From Spiroplasma sp. BIUS-1 (GTDB lineage: Bacteria > Bacillota_I > Bacilli_A > Mycoplasmatales > Mycoplasmataceae): a DNA stretch of 64,000 nt. Below are positions 42,534-52,416 of the stretch, piece after piece. Numbering within the stretch: position 1 is the stretch's first letter; the number at the start of each line of letters is the position of its first letter. The position numbers were made by a program, and so were the translations under genes. The notes beneath the pieces were generated by a model, which was given only the letters and a program-made list of their open reading frames with translations, did not search any database and was not told the origin of the DNA. Location of the stretch: assembly GCF_010365805.1 (NCBI RefSeq), contig NZ_CP048386.1:372001-436000 (forward strand). Direction: 5' to 3'.

Positions 42534-43790
42534 ATGCAAGTAAAAAAAATTATAGTTAAAAACTTCTTAAATCCAGGAGAACAAAAGTTCGTTTTTAATG
42601 ATGATCAAGTCTTAACAAGAGGTATTTTCCATAATCCAAATGAAATACCTATGATAAATGATTTAATCAATGGATCATGAATTGAATCAACTATGAGTTT
42701 TGAAAAATATTATCCAAAATTTGCTAAAAAACTAAAAAACAAAGACATGGATTTTCAAATCGATGCATTATTTTCTTTAGAAAAAGAAGATTTGGATGAA
42801 TTAAACAGAATCTTAAAAGAATTTGGGGTAGCAAAACCTTACAAATCAAGAGCTTATTATTACTCAATTAAATGTGTATATCCATACATTTTCCCTATAG
42901 TTAGTTTAGTGCCTGCAGAATTTAAAAATGAACCTATAATTGGTATTGGAAATCATTATGATAAATTCTTTAAATCAAGCTTAAATAAAAGAGATATTTT
43001 AACAATCATGGGAATTAGTGCTGTTGGAAAAATTAGAGATAAATACTTTGAATACAAAAACTTTGATGTTAGAGATGAACAAAAAGTAGTTTACAGAAGA
43101 TACTTAGATGTTATTAAATCAACATACAGATATGATGAAGAGTTTATCAAAAAATTAGGACAAGCAATTTACAATATTGATGATGGAGATATCATTAACT
43201 ATGCTGATGAAGTAGAGTTCTTCTTAAGAAATGAAAACTTCACAAACTTCTTGGATACTATTCCTTTACTAAGGGAAGATGAAATGCTAAGACATGACTT
43301 TGCACAATTATTATTTGATGTATACTTAGTAGATTTAAAATGAATTTATTCTGTTAGAACATCAAATGATATTGTTGAAATAAGACAAAACTTATTTGAT
43401 AATGGTTGTGAAAAAGCATTTTACTCAAAAGAGTTAATTAATTTCTTTAAAACAAAATTAACTTTAGATAAAAAATTATTTGATTACAGTGTTTCTATTA
43501 ATCACTTTAATAATGATCTTGACGAATCAGTTGTTTACAAAGGTGAACCTCAATTTGAAAAAATATTTGAAAAGGGAGCAGTTGAACCTAAGTTTGTTGA
43601 AATAAAAGACCCTAAAAAAGTTAAAAAAACAAAAATAAAAACAATGAAAGAAAAATTAAAGAAAACTAAAAAAGAAGAAAAAACTGAAAAGAAAATTAAA
43701 AAAGAAAAAGTTAAAAAAGTATTAAAAGATACAAATGCAACTAAAAAGAAAATTGAAAAAGAAAGTAAGATTAAAAAAATAGATAAATAA
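42534..43790 (+). CDS. Unknown protein with Lys-rich tail
   Basis: A 418-residue soluble protein. Residues 1-335 look folded and mixed; the last 80 residues are almost only Lys, Glu, Thr and Ile and are probably disordered or coiled coil. I recognise no domain. It has few TGA codons and the Shine-Dalgarno GGGAGA. The upstream region carries two copies of TTGACCATTAA. It is the first of three genes in a row on this strand, followed by the SEC-C and P-loop genes; a terminator overlapping its stop means the link may be partial. Confidence 0.75.
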
Positions 43791-43816
43791 TAAATGCTAT
43801 TGTTTATCTATTTTTT
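43776..43816 (+). terminator. Terminator overlapping the end of the Lys-tail gene
   Basis: AAAATAGATAAA (43776-43787) and TTTATCTATTTT (43803-43814), a 12-bp stem with a 15-base loop that includes the stop codon, followed by T-run. Confidence 0.75.
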
Positions 43817-43830
43817 ATGGGGGAGTTATT

Positions 43831-45141
43831 ATGGCTGAAATAAAAGAAACAGATATATTATCTAATTTAGTAGACAAACAACAATTATACAGATCTGCTA
43901 AGAATACAAAAATTTCAAATGAAGATACACAAAGATTCATTGATTCAATTTTTGGAAATTACTATTTAGATAACGATAATATAAACTTTCTAGTTAAAAA
44001 TGGATACAATTTCTTTTCTTTCGAAGATGATGAATTATGTTTTTGTCTAAGTGGGGAAGAATTTCAAAAATGTTGTAAAGCAAATTTGAAAGATAAAAAA
44101 GATGAAAAATATATTCCATTTATTAAAGCTATTATTACTTACGAAAACTATAATGACTACCTAGATTTCTCATCAAAGTTATTTGAAAAAACATATTCAA
44201 GATTAGCTGAAAATGAAAAATGTAATATTCCATATTGTGAAAACAAAGCTGTGGAAAATCATTTATATAATTTAGATTTTGAAAAAGATAAATATGTTTC
44301 TTCAAATAAAAGAAATATATTTGATAACAATTACCAAATGGGTCATTCATTTTTTAATGAAGTACAAAACAATCAATTTGTTTACTTTGGTTTTTGTGAT
44401 CAACACTTTATTAAAATAAAAAACACAGAAGTTACTAAAGAAAGTTCTGATGAAGAAGTTTTAACACTTAACTTCACAACAGTTGTTTATAAATTATTCT
44501 TAGCAAGAGTTCAATTGGAAGCTCTTAAAGAAGAATTTAGAAATTACTTTAATTCAATTTTAGAAGAAAATATTAAAACATTATTTATTTACAATCTTAA
44601 AAAAATTTCTAATCATGTAAGTTCTTTAATTGATACTTATAATTTCTTTTTAGAATCTCTAAAAGGTGATTCAAAAAATTATGAAATAGTTAAATTTAAT
44701 TTACCAAAAACAAAAAACTTTAGAATCAAAGATGTGTTTCAACCACAAATAACTCCAGAAAATTTTAAAGTAGTTAATTCAATAAATAACTTTTTTATAC
44801 CAGAAAGTTTTGCAACAATAGTTATGAATGGAGATAAACATAATTCTTTTATAACAATGGTTTACGATAAAAGAAACGAAAACATGAGTGAGTTTTTCAA
44901 ACAGTACTTAAAAATTGTTCAATCAAAAACTAAAAGTGAAGCTGCATTTATATCTAACTGTTCTCTGATATTGGCAGACAACATTATTTATGATAAAAAA
45001 TTCTTTGATGATTTAGAAGATAATGAAAAATTCTTATATTCAGCTTTGAATAAATTTAGATTTCAACACCCAAATATGGGTCAAGAATATTTAAAAATGA
45101 AATTTTTTGCAGGATTCAATAAAGGAAATAATTTCTTTTAA
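43831..45141 (+). CDS. SEC-C zinc-motif protein, unknown function
   Basis: A 436-residue protein. Residues 70-82 read CFCLSGEEFQKCC, which is the SEC-C zinc motif (C-x-C-x8-C-C/H) found at the SecA C-terminus and in many other proteins. A second Cys/His set occurs at about 130-195 (CNIPYC and later FGFCDQHF) and may bind another zinc. The remaining 230 residues are not recognised. The protein is soluble. It starts 14 bases after the previous terminator and ends 18 bases before a P-loop NTPase gene, so the two are translated together. SEC-C domains outside SecA often sit in uncharacterised or defence-related proteins; that is only a hint here. Confidence 0.78.
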   Translation: MAEIKETDILSNLVDKQQLYRSAKNTKISNEDTQRFIDSIFGNYYLDNDNINFLVKNGYNFFSFEDDELCFCLSGEEFQKCCKANLKDKKDEKYIPFIKAIITYENYNDYLDFSSKLFEKTYSRLAENEKCNIPYCENKAVENHLYNLDFEKDKYVSSNKRNIFDNNYQMGHSFFNEVQNNQFVYFGFCDQHFIKIKNTEVTKESSDEEVLTLNFTTVVYKLFLARVQLEALKEEFRNYFNSILEENIKTLFIYNLKKISNHVSSLIDTYNFFLESLKGDSKNYEIVKFNLPKTKNFRIKDVFQPQITPENFKVVNSINNFFIPESFATIVMNGDKHNSFITMVYDKRNENMSEFFKQYLKIVQSKTKSEAAFISNCSLILADNIIYDKKFFDDLEDNEKFLYSALNKFRFQHPNMGQEYLKMKFFAGFNKGNNFF

Positions 45142-45159
45142 AAAATAGAGGTGTTTTAA

Positions 45160-46539
45160 ATGACGGGAATAATAAATTCAGGAGATATCTTGAATAAGTT
45201 AACAGATTTTTTATTAGTTCAAGGTGATCAACACGTTTTACTTAATGGGCCTGAAAGATCTGGAAAATCTACTATAGTTAATTCTTTTAGAGATAATTTA
45301 AGAAATGAAGGTTGAAGTACTATTACTTTTAAACCAGATGACTTAGATTTTTCAAAAGATCTTTTTGAACAATTTATTTCTATTTTACTTATGGGTATAA
45401 AGAGAAAACTTGGTCAAAGTGAATTTTTAAGATTTTTAAAAAATAGAAACTTAAAAAATATTGTTAGAAAAAAAATAAAAACAAATAATAGGGCAGTAGC
45501 CTTTAGATATTTTTTTCATCAAGATTATAAAAACTTCGATGTAGACAAAACAGAGTTGTTAAATATTCAAACACTTATTGAAATCAATGAAGCTATAAAA
45601 AAATTAAACATAAAATTATTATTAGTGTTTAATGATTTTGAAAATTGCGATCTTGTATCTGATCTAAGTGAATACAAAATGATAAGAAAAGTTAAAAAAT
45701 ATTTAACAGAAGCAAAAATGATTACAACTTTTAACTTTAGTGATATGGATTCACTTCCTGTTACAATTAAACTTAAATTAGAAAGAACTTTTGATAAAGT
45801 AATTGATTTAAATAAAGAATCATTATTATTTAGTCATCCTAATTTACAAGTTAATCATTTTATTAGAAAAATAAATGTTAAAGATATATTTTTAATAAAC
45901 TCAATAAATGAAAGTTTAGACTTACCAGAAAAATGATTAAAGAGAAATTTTGACTTTCATGAAAAAACAGAAAACAGAGTTTTATATTATGATGAAATAT
46001 ATTTTGTAATGTGATTCTTACTTTACATTAGAGTCAAAGATATCAATCAATATAATATGGTAATTGAAAATATAGATCTATATGATGCTTTAATAAAAAA
46101 CAAACTTACTGCAGAAGAAATAGATATTCATCATAACTTAGGAAATTTAAAATACTTAAAATTACTTTTAAAAACTAGAGGTTATGAATTTGAAACTGAA
46201 ACTAAATATTTTGAAATACTAAATATGATTGATAAGCCTTTAAAATCAAATAACCCAATGTTAATAACAGTGGAAACAAAACCAGGTTTTTTAAACATAA
46301 TAAATGAATACGCATTTTTATTTATATTCAATTGTGTTTTAAATAATGTTGAGAATGTAATTGCAAATGATAAAGCAGAAACATTATTGTTGAACTTTGA
46401 AGAAAATCAAAAAGAGTTAGAAGTTTTTGCAAAAACTTTAAACCCTAGAAACATCAAACAAATAACAACTTCAAAAGAAAAAGAGTTATATGATTTAAAT
46501 GTCTTTAATATAATTAAAAAACTAATTTCTAAGATATAA
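45160..46539 (+). CDS. P-loop NTPase, possibly STAND/KAP-like
   Basis: A 459-residue protein. Walker A is LLNGPERSGKS (GPERSGKS at residues 30-37). A Walker B-like KLLLVFNDFE is at about 152-161. The spacing, with FKPDDLDFSKDLFEQ between, is like AAA+/STAND or KAP ATPases, which sense or transmit signals. The C-terminal 250 residues are helical and unknown. No membrane segment is evident. It follows the SEC-C gene by 18 bases and closes the cassette with a strong terminator. Five TGA codons encode Trp. Confidence 0.75.
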
Positions 46540-46571
46540 AAAAATCACTATTTAAATAGTGATTTTTTTAT
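46538..46571. terminator. Bidirectional terminator after the P-loop NTPase gene
   Basis: Perfect palindrome AAAATCACTATTT/AAATAGTGATTTT (46541-46566) with A- and T-runs, between the plus-strand cassette and the minus-strand zinc-ribbon gene. Confidence 0.9.
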
Positions 46572-46573
46572 AT

Positions 46574-46753
46574 TTATTCTACTGAATGTTCTCAGTCTAT
46601 ATTGTTTTCTTCAGCCTTATTTTTGTTGTAACATTCATCACAAACATATATTGCTATTTCATCTTCGATATTTTCATCATAGATATATAATCTTTTTTTA
46701 TCCATGAAATTTAAGTCGTTATTACAATCTTTGTTTTGGCATTGTTCTTTCAT
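46574..46753 (-). CDS. Small zinc-ribbon protein
   Basis: A 59-residue protein with Cys at residues 5 and 10 (MKEQCQNKDC) and a second pair, VCDEC, at about 38-41. This is a C-x4-C...C-x2-C zinc ribbon. It begins after a strong AAGGAG Shine-Dalgarno and reads one TGA (Trp) near its acidic end. Small zinc ribbons often bind nucleic acid or act as partners of larger proteins; nothing more can be said. It is downstream of guaC on the same strand, after guaC's terminator. Confidence 0.75.
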
Positions 46754-46836
46754 AGTATCAACTCCTTATTTTTATTTTACTCCTTATTTGCATAAAAGAA
46801 AGTTTATAAAAATAAAAGGGCGAAATTGGATATAAA

Positions 46837-46863
46837 AAAACCCACTAAAATGTAGGTTTTTTT
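46837..46863 (-). terminator. Terminator of guaC
   Basis: On the minus strand AAACCTAC pairs with GTGGGTTT (one U-G pair) and is followed by a T-run. On the plus strand the same arms would have a mismatch, which fits minus-strand use. Confidence 0.75.
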
Positions 46864-46881
46864 ATAATAATTTTTTATTTA

Positions 46882-47844
46882 TTAAAAGTTACTTGTTTTT
46901 AGAATTACATAATCAACTTTTTTGATGTCGTTTAATGTAGTTCCTCCAGAATATGAAATAGATGATTGAAGATCTTCTTGCATTTCTTTGTAAGTTTCCA
47001 TTAATTTTCCTCTTACTTTGATTAATTCTTTCTTACCTTCAACATATCTTTTTTCACCTTTATTATATTCACTAGCACTTCCGTAGTATTCTTTGAATAA
47101 TACTCCATCCACAGTAACGTTAGCTCCTGGTGATTCTTCGTGAGCTGCAAATAAACTTCCGATCATACACATTGTAGCTCCAAATCTTAATGATTTAGCA
47201 ATATCTCCGTTAACTCTTAAACCACCATCAGCGATAATTGGTTTGTTAGCAGCTTTACTACATCATTTGATTGCTCCGAGTTGTCATCCACCAGTACCAA
47301 AACCAGTTTTTAATTTAGTAATACATACTTTTCCTGGACCAACTCCAACTTTAGTTGCATCAGCTCCTCAAAGCTCTAAGTCTCTAACTGCATGAGGTGT
47401 TCCAACATTTCCTGCAATAATGAAAGTTTTATCTTGCATGTTTTTTCTAATGTGGTCAATCATGTTTTTAACACTAATTGAGTGTCCGTGAGCAATATCG
47501 ATTGTGATATAGTCAGGAATTATATTATCTTTTGTTAATCTTTCAATTAATTCATAATCTTCTTTTTTTACACCAACACTAATTGATGAAATTAAGTTTG
47601 CATCGTTCATTTTTTTAGTGAAAGCATATGAATCAACATTGAATCTGTGCATTACATAAAAATGTCCTTCTTTTGCAAGCATTTCACACAATTCTTCATT
47701 AATTACTGAAGCCATGTTTGCTGGCATAACTGGCATTTTAAATGTGTTTTTTCCAAGTTTTACTTCTGTGTTACATTCACTTCTAGAATTAACAACACAC
47801 ATACTTGGAATAAGTTGTATATCTTCATAGTCAAAAGCGTACAT
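46882..47844 (-). CDS. guaC: GMP reductase
   Basis: A 320-residue GMP reductase of the type found in Gram-positive bacteria; it converts GMP to IMP with NADPH, linking guanine and adenine pools. It has no CBS domains, unlike IMP dehydrogenase. Visible marks are [14 protein letters not shown] at the start, TIDIAHGHS, the catalytic loop [15 protein letters not shown] (active Cys), [16 protein letters not shown] and [14 protein letters not shown]. The extended -10 box TGCTATAAT lies on the minus strand (47871-47876). The Shine-Dalgarno is AAGGAGAG. It is a single-gene unit. Confidence 0.93.
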
Positions 47845-47870
47845 TTATATCTCTCCTTGTTTCCTATGAG

Positions 47871-47876
47871 ATTATA
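47871..47876 (-). promoter_or_regulatory. Extended -10 box of guaC
   Basis: TATAAT with TGC directly upstream on the minus strand, about 27 bases before the start codon. Confidence 0.6.
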
Positions 47877-47899
47877 GCAAGTATTTTAAAAAAACAAAA

Positions 47900-47932
47900 T
47901 AAAATAAAAAAATAACCAAGTTGGTTATTTTA
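47900..47932 (-). terminator. Terminator of the azoreductase gene
   Basis: AATAACCAA/TTGGTTATT (47911-47929), with an A-run on the plus strand to the left that is a T-run in the minus-strand transcript. Confidence 0.75.
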
Positions 47933-48532
47933 GAATTTTTTAGCAACACTAATGATTTTTTCAGCTATTTGATCAATTGCTTCATCAGGGTTCATTGTTG
48001 AAACTGGAGCAATTTTTGTTCCAGCAAATAAAATTGGTTCATTTACTTTTGCACCAACAAATTCTCAAGTTCCTTTTAAGAATTCTGTGTGGTTTCCTCA
48101 TGGATATCATCCAAATGGAGCACCTTGTGTTGTTAAGATTTGAACGCTTAAGTGTTCTAATAAACCTTTAGCATCTCCTTGTTTAACATATTTATATGAA
48201 AAAGTTTGATCTGCTAATAAAACGTGGTCTAAATAGTTTTTAATTAAACCTGAAACGTTGAAGTTATTCATTGGACTTGAAATAATTACTTTATCAACTT
48301 CTTTTAGTTGGTTAATGTATTTAATTGCATCTTGTTCATTGAAATAAGTTCCAAAGTTTTCTCTTGAAAGTGTTTTATGAGCCATTTCTTCTTTATTTAA
48401 ATCTAATTCAATAATTTCATCTTCTGGATTTAAATTTTTGTATTCTTTAACAAATCTATTTGTTAAAGATAAAGAAAATGATTTTTCAGCAGGACTAACT
48501 GTTCCTGTTATTACTAATACTTTTTTTGACAT
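47930..48532 (-). CDS. FMN-dependent NADH azoreductase (AcpD/AzoR family)
   Basis: A 200-residue flavodoxin-fold reductase. It has VLVITGTVSPAEKSFSLSL at the N-terminus (FMN phosphate loop region, G.....S.S), SPMNNFNVSGLIKNYLDHV (the family's PMYNF.IP..LK.Y.D.V) and QILTTQGAPFG. The family reduces quinones and azo dyes with NADH; the physiological role is probably quinone or redox detoxification. Trp residues in YPWGNHTEF are encoded by TGA. The Shine-Dalgarno is AAGGAGAG. Confidence 0.9.
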
Positions 48533-48614
48533 AATTTTCTCTCCTTATCATTAACTTTATTTTATAGTTAAAAATGTTAAAAAAACTTCATAATTTAATA
48601 ATTTAAATATAAAA

Positions 48615-48620
48615 TATAAT
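48615..48620 (+). promoter_or_regulatory. -10 box of udk
   Basis: TATAAT 20 bases before ATG 48640; transcription start must be very close to the ribosome site TAGAGGT. Confidence 0.45.
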
Positions 48621-48639
48621 TTGAATATAGAGGTATTAA

Positions 48640-49263
48640 ATGGAAAAAGTTACAATAATTATTATTGCTGGGGGTAGTGCAAGTGGAAAAACTACAGTGG
48701 CCCAGACAATAGCTAATGAAATCTTTATGGACAAACCAGTAACTCATTTATCAATGGACAGTTACTATAAAGATTTTAGTGATTTAACTTTTGAAGAAAA
48801 ACAGTTATTAAACTTCGATCACCCAAGTGCATTGGATATTGAATTGCTGTGTAAACATCTAGATGATTTAAAAAACTTTAAATCAATTGATGTTCCGGTT
48901 TATGATTTTAAAACTCACTCACAAAAAGGTGAATTTATTAAACTTGAACCTTCAAATGTTGTTATTTTAGATGGAATTTTATCTTTACATGTTGAAGAGA
49001 TAAGAAAAAGAGGAGACATTAAGTTATTTATAAGAACTGATGATGATATTAGATTCATTAGAAGACTTATGAGAGACGTTAATGAAAGAGGAAGAAAATT
49101 AGATGATGTTGTAAGTCAGTATTTAAATACTGTTAAACCAATGCACAAATTCTTTGTAGAACCCTCAATTGATTATGCTGATTTAATAATTCCTTATTAT
49201 GAAGGAAATAGCATAGCAATTGATATGGTTGCAGCTAAAATAAGTAGTTTATTAAAGAAATAA
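48640..49263 (+). CDS. udk: Uridine kinase
   Basis: A 207-residue kinase that phosphorylates uridine and cytidine. The Walker A motif is GGSASGKTTVA. MDSYYKD, NFDHPSALD, PVYDFKTHSQ and ILDGIL are all diagnostic of Udk. RFIRRLMRDVNERGR is the lid region. It is a single-gene unit with its own terminator. Confidence 0.96.
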   Translation: MEKVTIIIIAGGSASGKTTVAQTIANEIFMDKPVTHLSMDSYYKDFSDLTFEEKQLLNFDHPSALDIELLCKHLDDLKNFKSIDVPVYDFKTHSQKGEFIKLEPSNVVILDGILSLHVEEIRKRGDIKLFIRTDDDIRFIRRLMRDVNERGRKLDDVVSQYLNTVKPMHKFFVEPSIDYADLIIPYYEGNSIAIDMVAAKISSLLKK

Positions 49264-49279
49264 AAACATTAAATATGAA

Positions 49280-49308
49280 AGAAAATGAGTTAAAAAACTC
49301 ATTTTTTT
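49280..49308 (+). terminator. Terminator of udk
   Basis: AAAATGAGTT (49282-49291), AAAA loop, AACTCATTTT (49296-49305) and T-run. Confidence 0.85.
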
Positions 49309-49398
49309 GTTAAAATTTTTCTCAAATTAAATGTTTTTTTCAACAAAATTGTAAAAAAATTCATAATTTTGCCTTATTTATTGACTTTATAAAAGAAA

Positions 49399-49428
49399 TT
49401 GACATTTCAAAAGTAATTATGTTATATT
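49399..49428 (+). promoter_or_regulatory. Promoter of parE
   Basis: TTGACA (49399-49404) followed after 17-18 bases by TTATAT/TATATT (49422-49428), 30 bases before ATG 49458. Confidence 0.8.
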
Positions 49429-49457
49429 TAGTTTAAATGGAATAATGAGGTATTAAT

Positions 49458-51392
49458 ATGGCTGAAAACAATAAGAATTTATCTTATACAGAAGATAGTA
49501 TTCAGATATTAGAAGGATTAGAAGCGGTAAGAAAAAGACCAGGGATGTACATTGGATCAACTGATTCAAGAGGTTTACACCACTTGGTTTGAGAAATAGT
49601 TGATAACTCAATCGACGAAGCTTTGGCTGGAATATGTACTGAAATTAACGTATCTATTGAAAAAGATGGATCAATTACAGTTAAAGATAATGGTAGAGGG
49701 GTTCCAATTGGTAAGTATAAAGGAACAAATCAATCAACTCCTGAAATTATATTCTCAGTTTTACATGCTGGGGGAAAATTTGGTGGTGATGGTTATAAAA
49801 CTTCTGGAGGACTTCACGGGGTTGGATCATCAGTTGTTAATGCGCTTTCAAGTAAATTTAAAGTAACAATCCACAGAGATGGGGTTATTTCAAAAATTAA
49901 ATTTGCAAATGGAGGTAAATTGGTAGAACCTTTAAAACAAATTGGAACAAGTAAACAAAATGGAACTACAGTTAACTTTTTACCTGATGAAACTATGTTT
50001 TCTACAACAAAATTCTCATTTTCTACAATAAGTGAAAGATTAAAAGAGTCAGCTCTTTTAAATTCAGGGCTAAAATTAACATTAAAAGATAATAGAAGTG
50101 ACAAATATGTTGAATACATTTATGAAAATGGTTTAACAGAATTTGTAAATGAACTTAAAGGTGATCAAAAAGCACTATGTTCACCAATACTTTTAAAAGG
50201 TAGTGAACAAAATATTGATGTTGAAATTGCTTTAACATATACTACAGATTTTTCAGAAACTGTATTAGGATTTGCAAACAACGTTAAAACAAGTGATGGT
50301 GGAACACACATGACTGGTTTTAGAAGTGGTTTGGTAAAAGCTTTAAATGAATATGGAAGAACACAAAACATTTTAAAAGAAAAAGATAAGAGATTGGATA
50401 CTTCTGATATAAAAGAAGGTCTAATAGCGATTGTTACAGTTAAAATTCCAGAAAGTTTAATTCAATATGAAGGTCAAACTAAAGGAAAGCTTGGAACTAG
50501 TGAAGCTAGAATTGCTTGTGAAAAAGTAACTGAACAAAACATTAGTTTCTGACTGCAGGAAAACAAAACAATAGCAATATCTATAATAGAAAAAGCACTT
50601 TTAGCTAGAAAAGCAAAAGAAGAAGCTAGAAAAGCAAGACAGGCAGTAAGAGATCAAAAATCAAAATCAAAATCAAGAACAATGCTTGGTAAACTAACTC
50701 CAGCACAAGGAAAAAACAAAAATGAAAACGAATTGTTTTTAGTCGAAGGGGATTCAGCTGGTGGTAGTGCAAAATCTGGAAGAGACAGAAAATTTCAAGC
50801 AATCTTGCCTTTAAGAGGTAAGGTTATAAATGCTGAGAAAACAAAATTAATTGATTTATTGAAAAATGAAGAAATAACAACAATAATTAACGCTATTGGA
50901 GCGGGAATTGGAAGTGACTTTGATCTAAGTGATTCAAACTATGGAAAAATTATTTTGATGACAGATGCCGATACTGACGGTGCTCACATACAGACATTAC
51001 TACTAACATTTTTCTACCGTTATATGAAGGAACTTATTGTAAATAAAAACATTTACATTGCAATGCCTCCTTTATTTAAAGTAACAACAGGATCAAACAA
51101 AAAAGATTTTATATACTTATGAACTGAAGAAGAGTTAGCAAGTTTTATGAAAAAATCTAAATCAAAAGTTGAGATTCAAAGATATAAAGGGTTAGGTGAA
51201 ATGAACGCTGACCAACTTTGAGAAACAACAATGGATCCAGAACACAGAAAACTTATTCAAGTAACAATTGATGATGCATTAGCAGCTGAAAATTCATTTA
51301 GAACTTTAATGGGAGATAACTCAGAGAAGAGAAAAGAATGAATTGAAGAAAATGTTAAATTTACACTTGAAGAAAATGTTGATTTCATTTAA
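49458..51392 (+). CDS. parE: DNA topoisomerase IV subunit B
   Basis: A 644-residue ATPase subunit. It has the GHKL ATPase motifs ([37 protein letters not shown]), the TOPRIM motif [21 protein letters not shown] (shown only in part here), and the DTDGAHI metal site. The sequence after [20 protein letters not shown], and the end [14 protein letters not shown] favour ParE over GyrB, and the partner gene downstream is clearly ParC-like. Topoisomerase IV separates sister chromosomes. A consensus promoter precedes it. Confidence 0.93.
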
Positions 51393-51424
51393 TTAACAAA
51401 TAAATCTAGATTGGTGGTGATGAC

Positions 51425-52405
51425 ATGGATAATAAGCTAACCTTTGATCAAAAGGTAGACATCATTATAAAGAAATTCGAAGAATATAATAAAATAAACA
51501 AAGATATTAAAAGATATGGAGATATTTTTAATACTTTTGTTTTCACATATGAAATAAAAAAACCAGAAATATTTTTCGAGTTGAAAAGTACTGATTATGA
51601 TGAGAATAACTTTTCCATGACATCGCTTGCTGCAGAGCAGTGAATTGAAATCAATGTTGAAAACGACAATGAAGTTAACTGATTAATTAAAACAATTAAC
51701 AAATTTATTGAAAAAGCCCAAGCTACAATGAAAAAAGCTAGAGAGTTTTCAAAACCACACGTTGGAATACTTGTATATGATGAATTTACAGACTCATATT
51801 ATTTGAACCCAACAACTGGTCCAATTCTTTTAAAATCAAAAGAAATTGCAAAAGAAATATCTTCTACAAGAATAGATATCTTCAATATTTTCATTAACTT
51901 GCGTTCAGCTGTTATTGAAGAAGATAGAAGAGTTGAATTATTTGGTCTATCATTGTCAGAAGTTATTGATAGAATAAAAGCTTGTTTAAAATCAATAAAA
52001 GCATCAGCTACAAAAATTATGAAAATTGAAGGAATACCTCGTTATGTTGCAACAATTGAACAAGAGGGAGAAAGAATTTTCTATAACACATATGCAACTG
52101 TTGATTTTGGTCTAGAAGCTGCAAATAAAAATAAAGTTAACGAAATTGATTTAGAAGCAGATTTAAACAATTTCGAAGAACTAGAAGTAATATATGTACA
52201 AATAAGAAAAGACGAAGAAGTAAGTAAAAATATGGTTGATTTAGCAAGAAGTTTAGTTTCAAGAAATGATCCAAAACTTTATATTCAAAATTCAACAACT
52301 GGACTTTGGTCACTATCAAAAGAAGGTAAAGAAACAATTAAGGATTTAAATATTATTGATTTCATTAACAATGACATCAGTGAGATTGAATTCTCAATTG
52401 ACTAG
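51425..52405 (+). CDS. Unknown protein encoded between parE and parC
   Basis: A 326-residue soluble protein with no motif I recognise. The first 100 residues are acidic, with a region of strands; the middle contains [20 protein letters not shown] and a helix-rich segment follows. ATG 51425 has a GGTGGTGA ribosome site. It lies 32 bases after parE and 11 bases before parC, so it is translated between the two subunits of topoisomerase IV. That placement suggests a partner or regulator of the enzyme, but it could also be a chance passenger. Confidence 0.75.
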
Positions 52406-52416
52406 GAGGAAACAAA

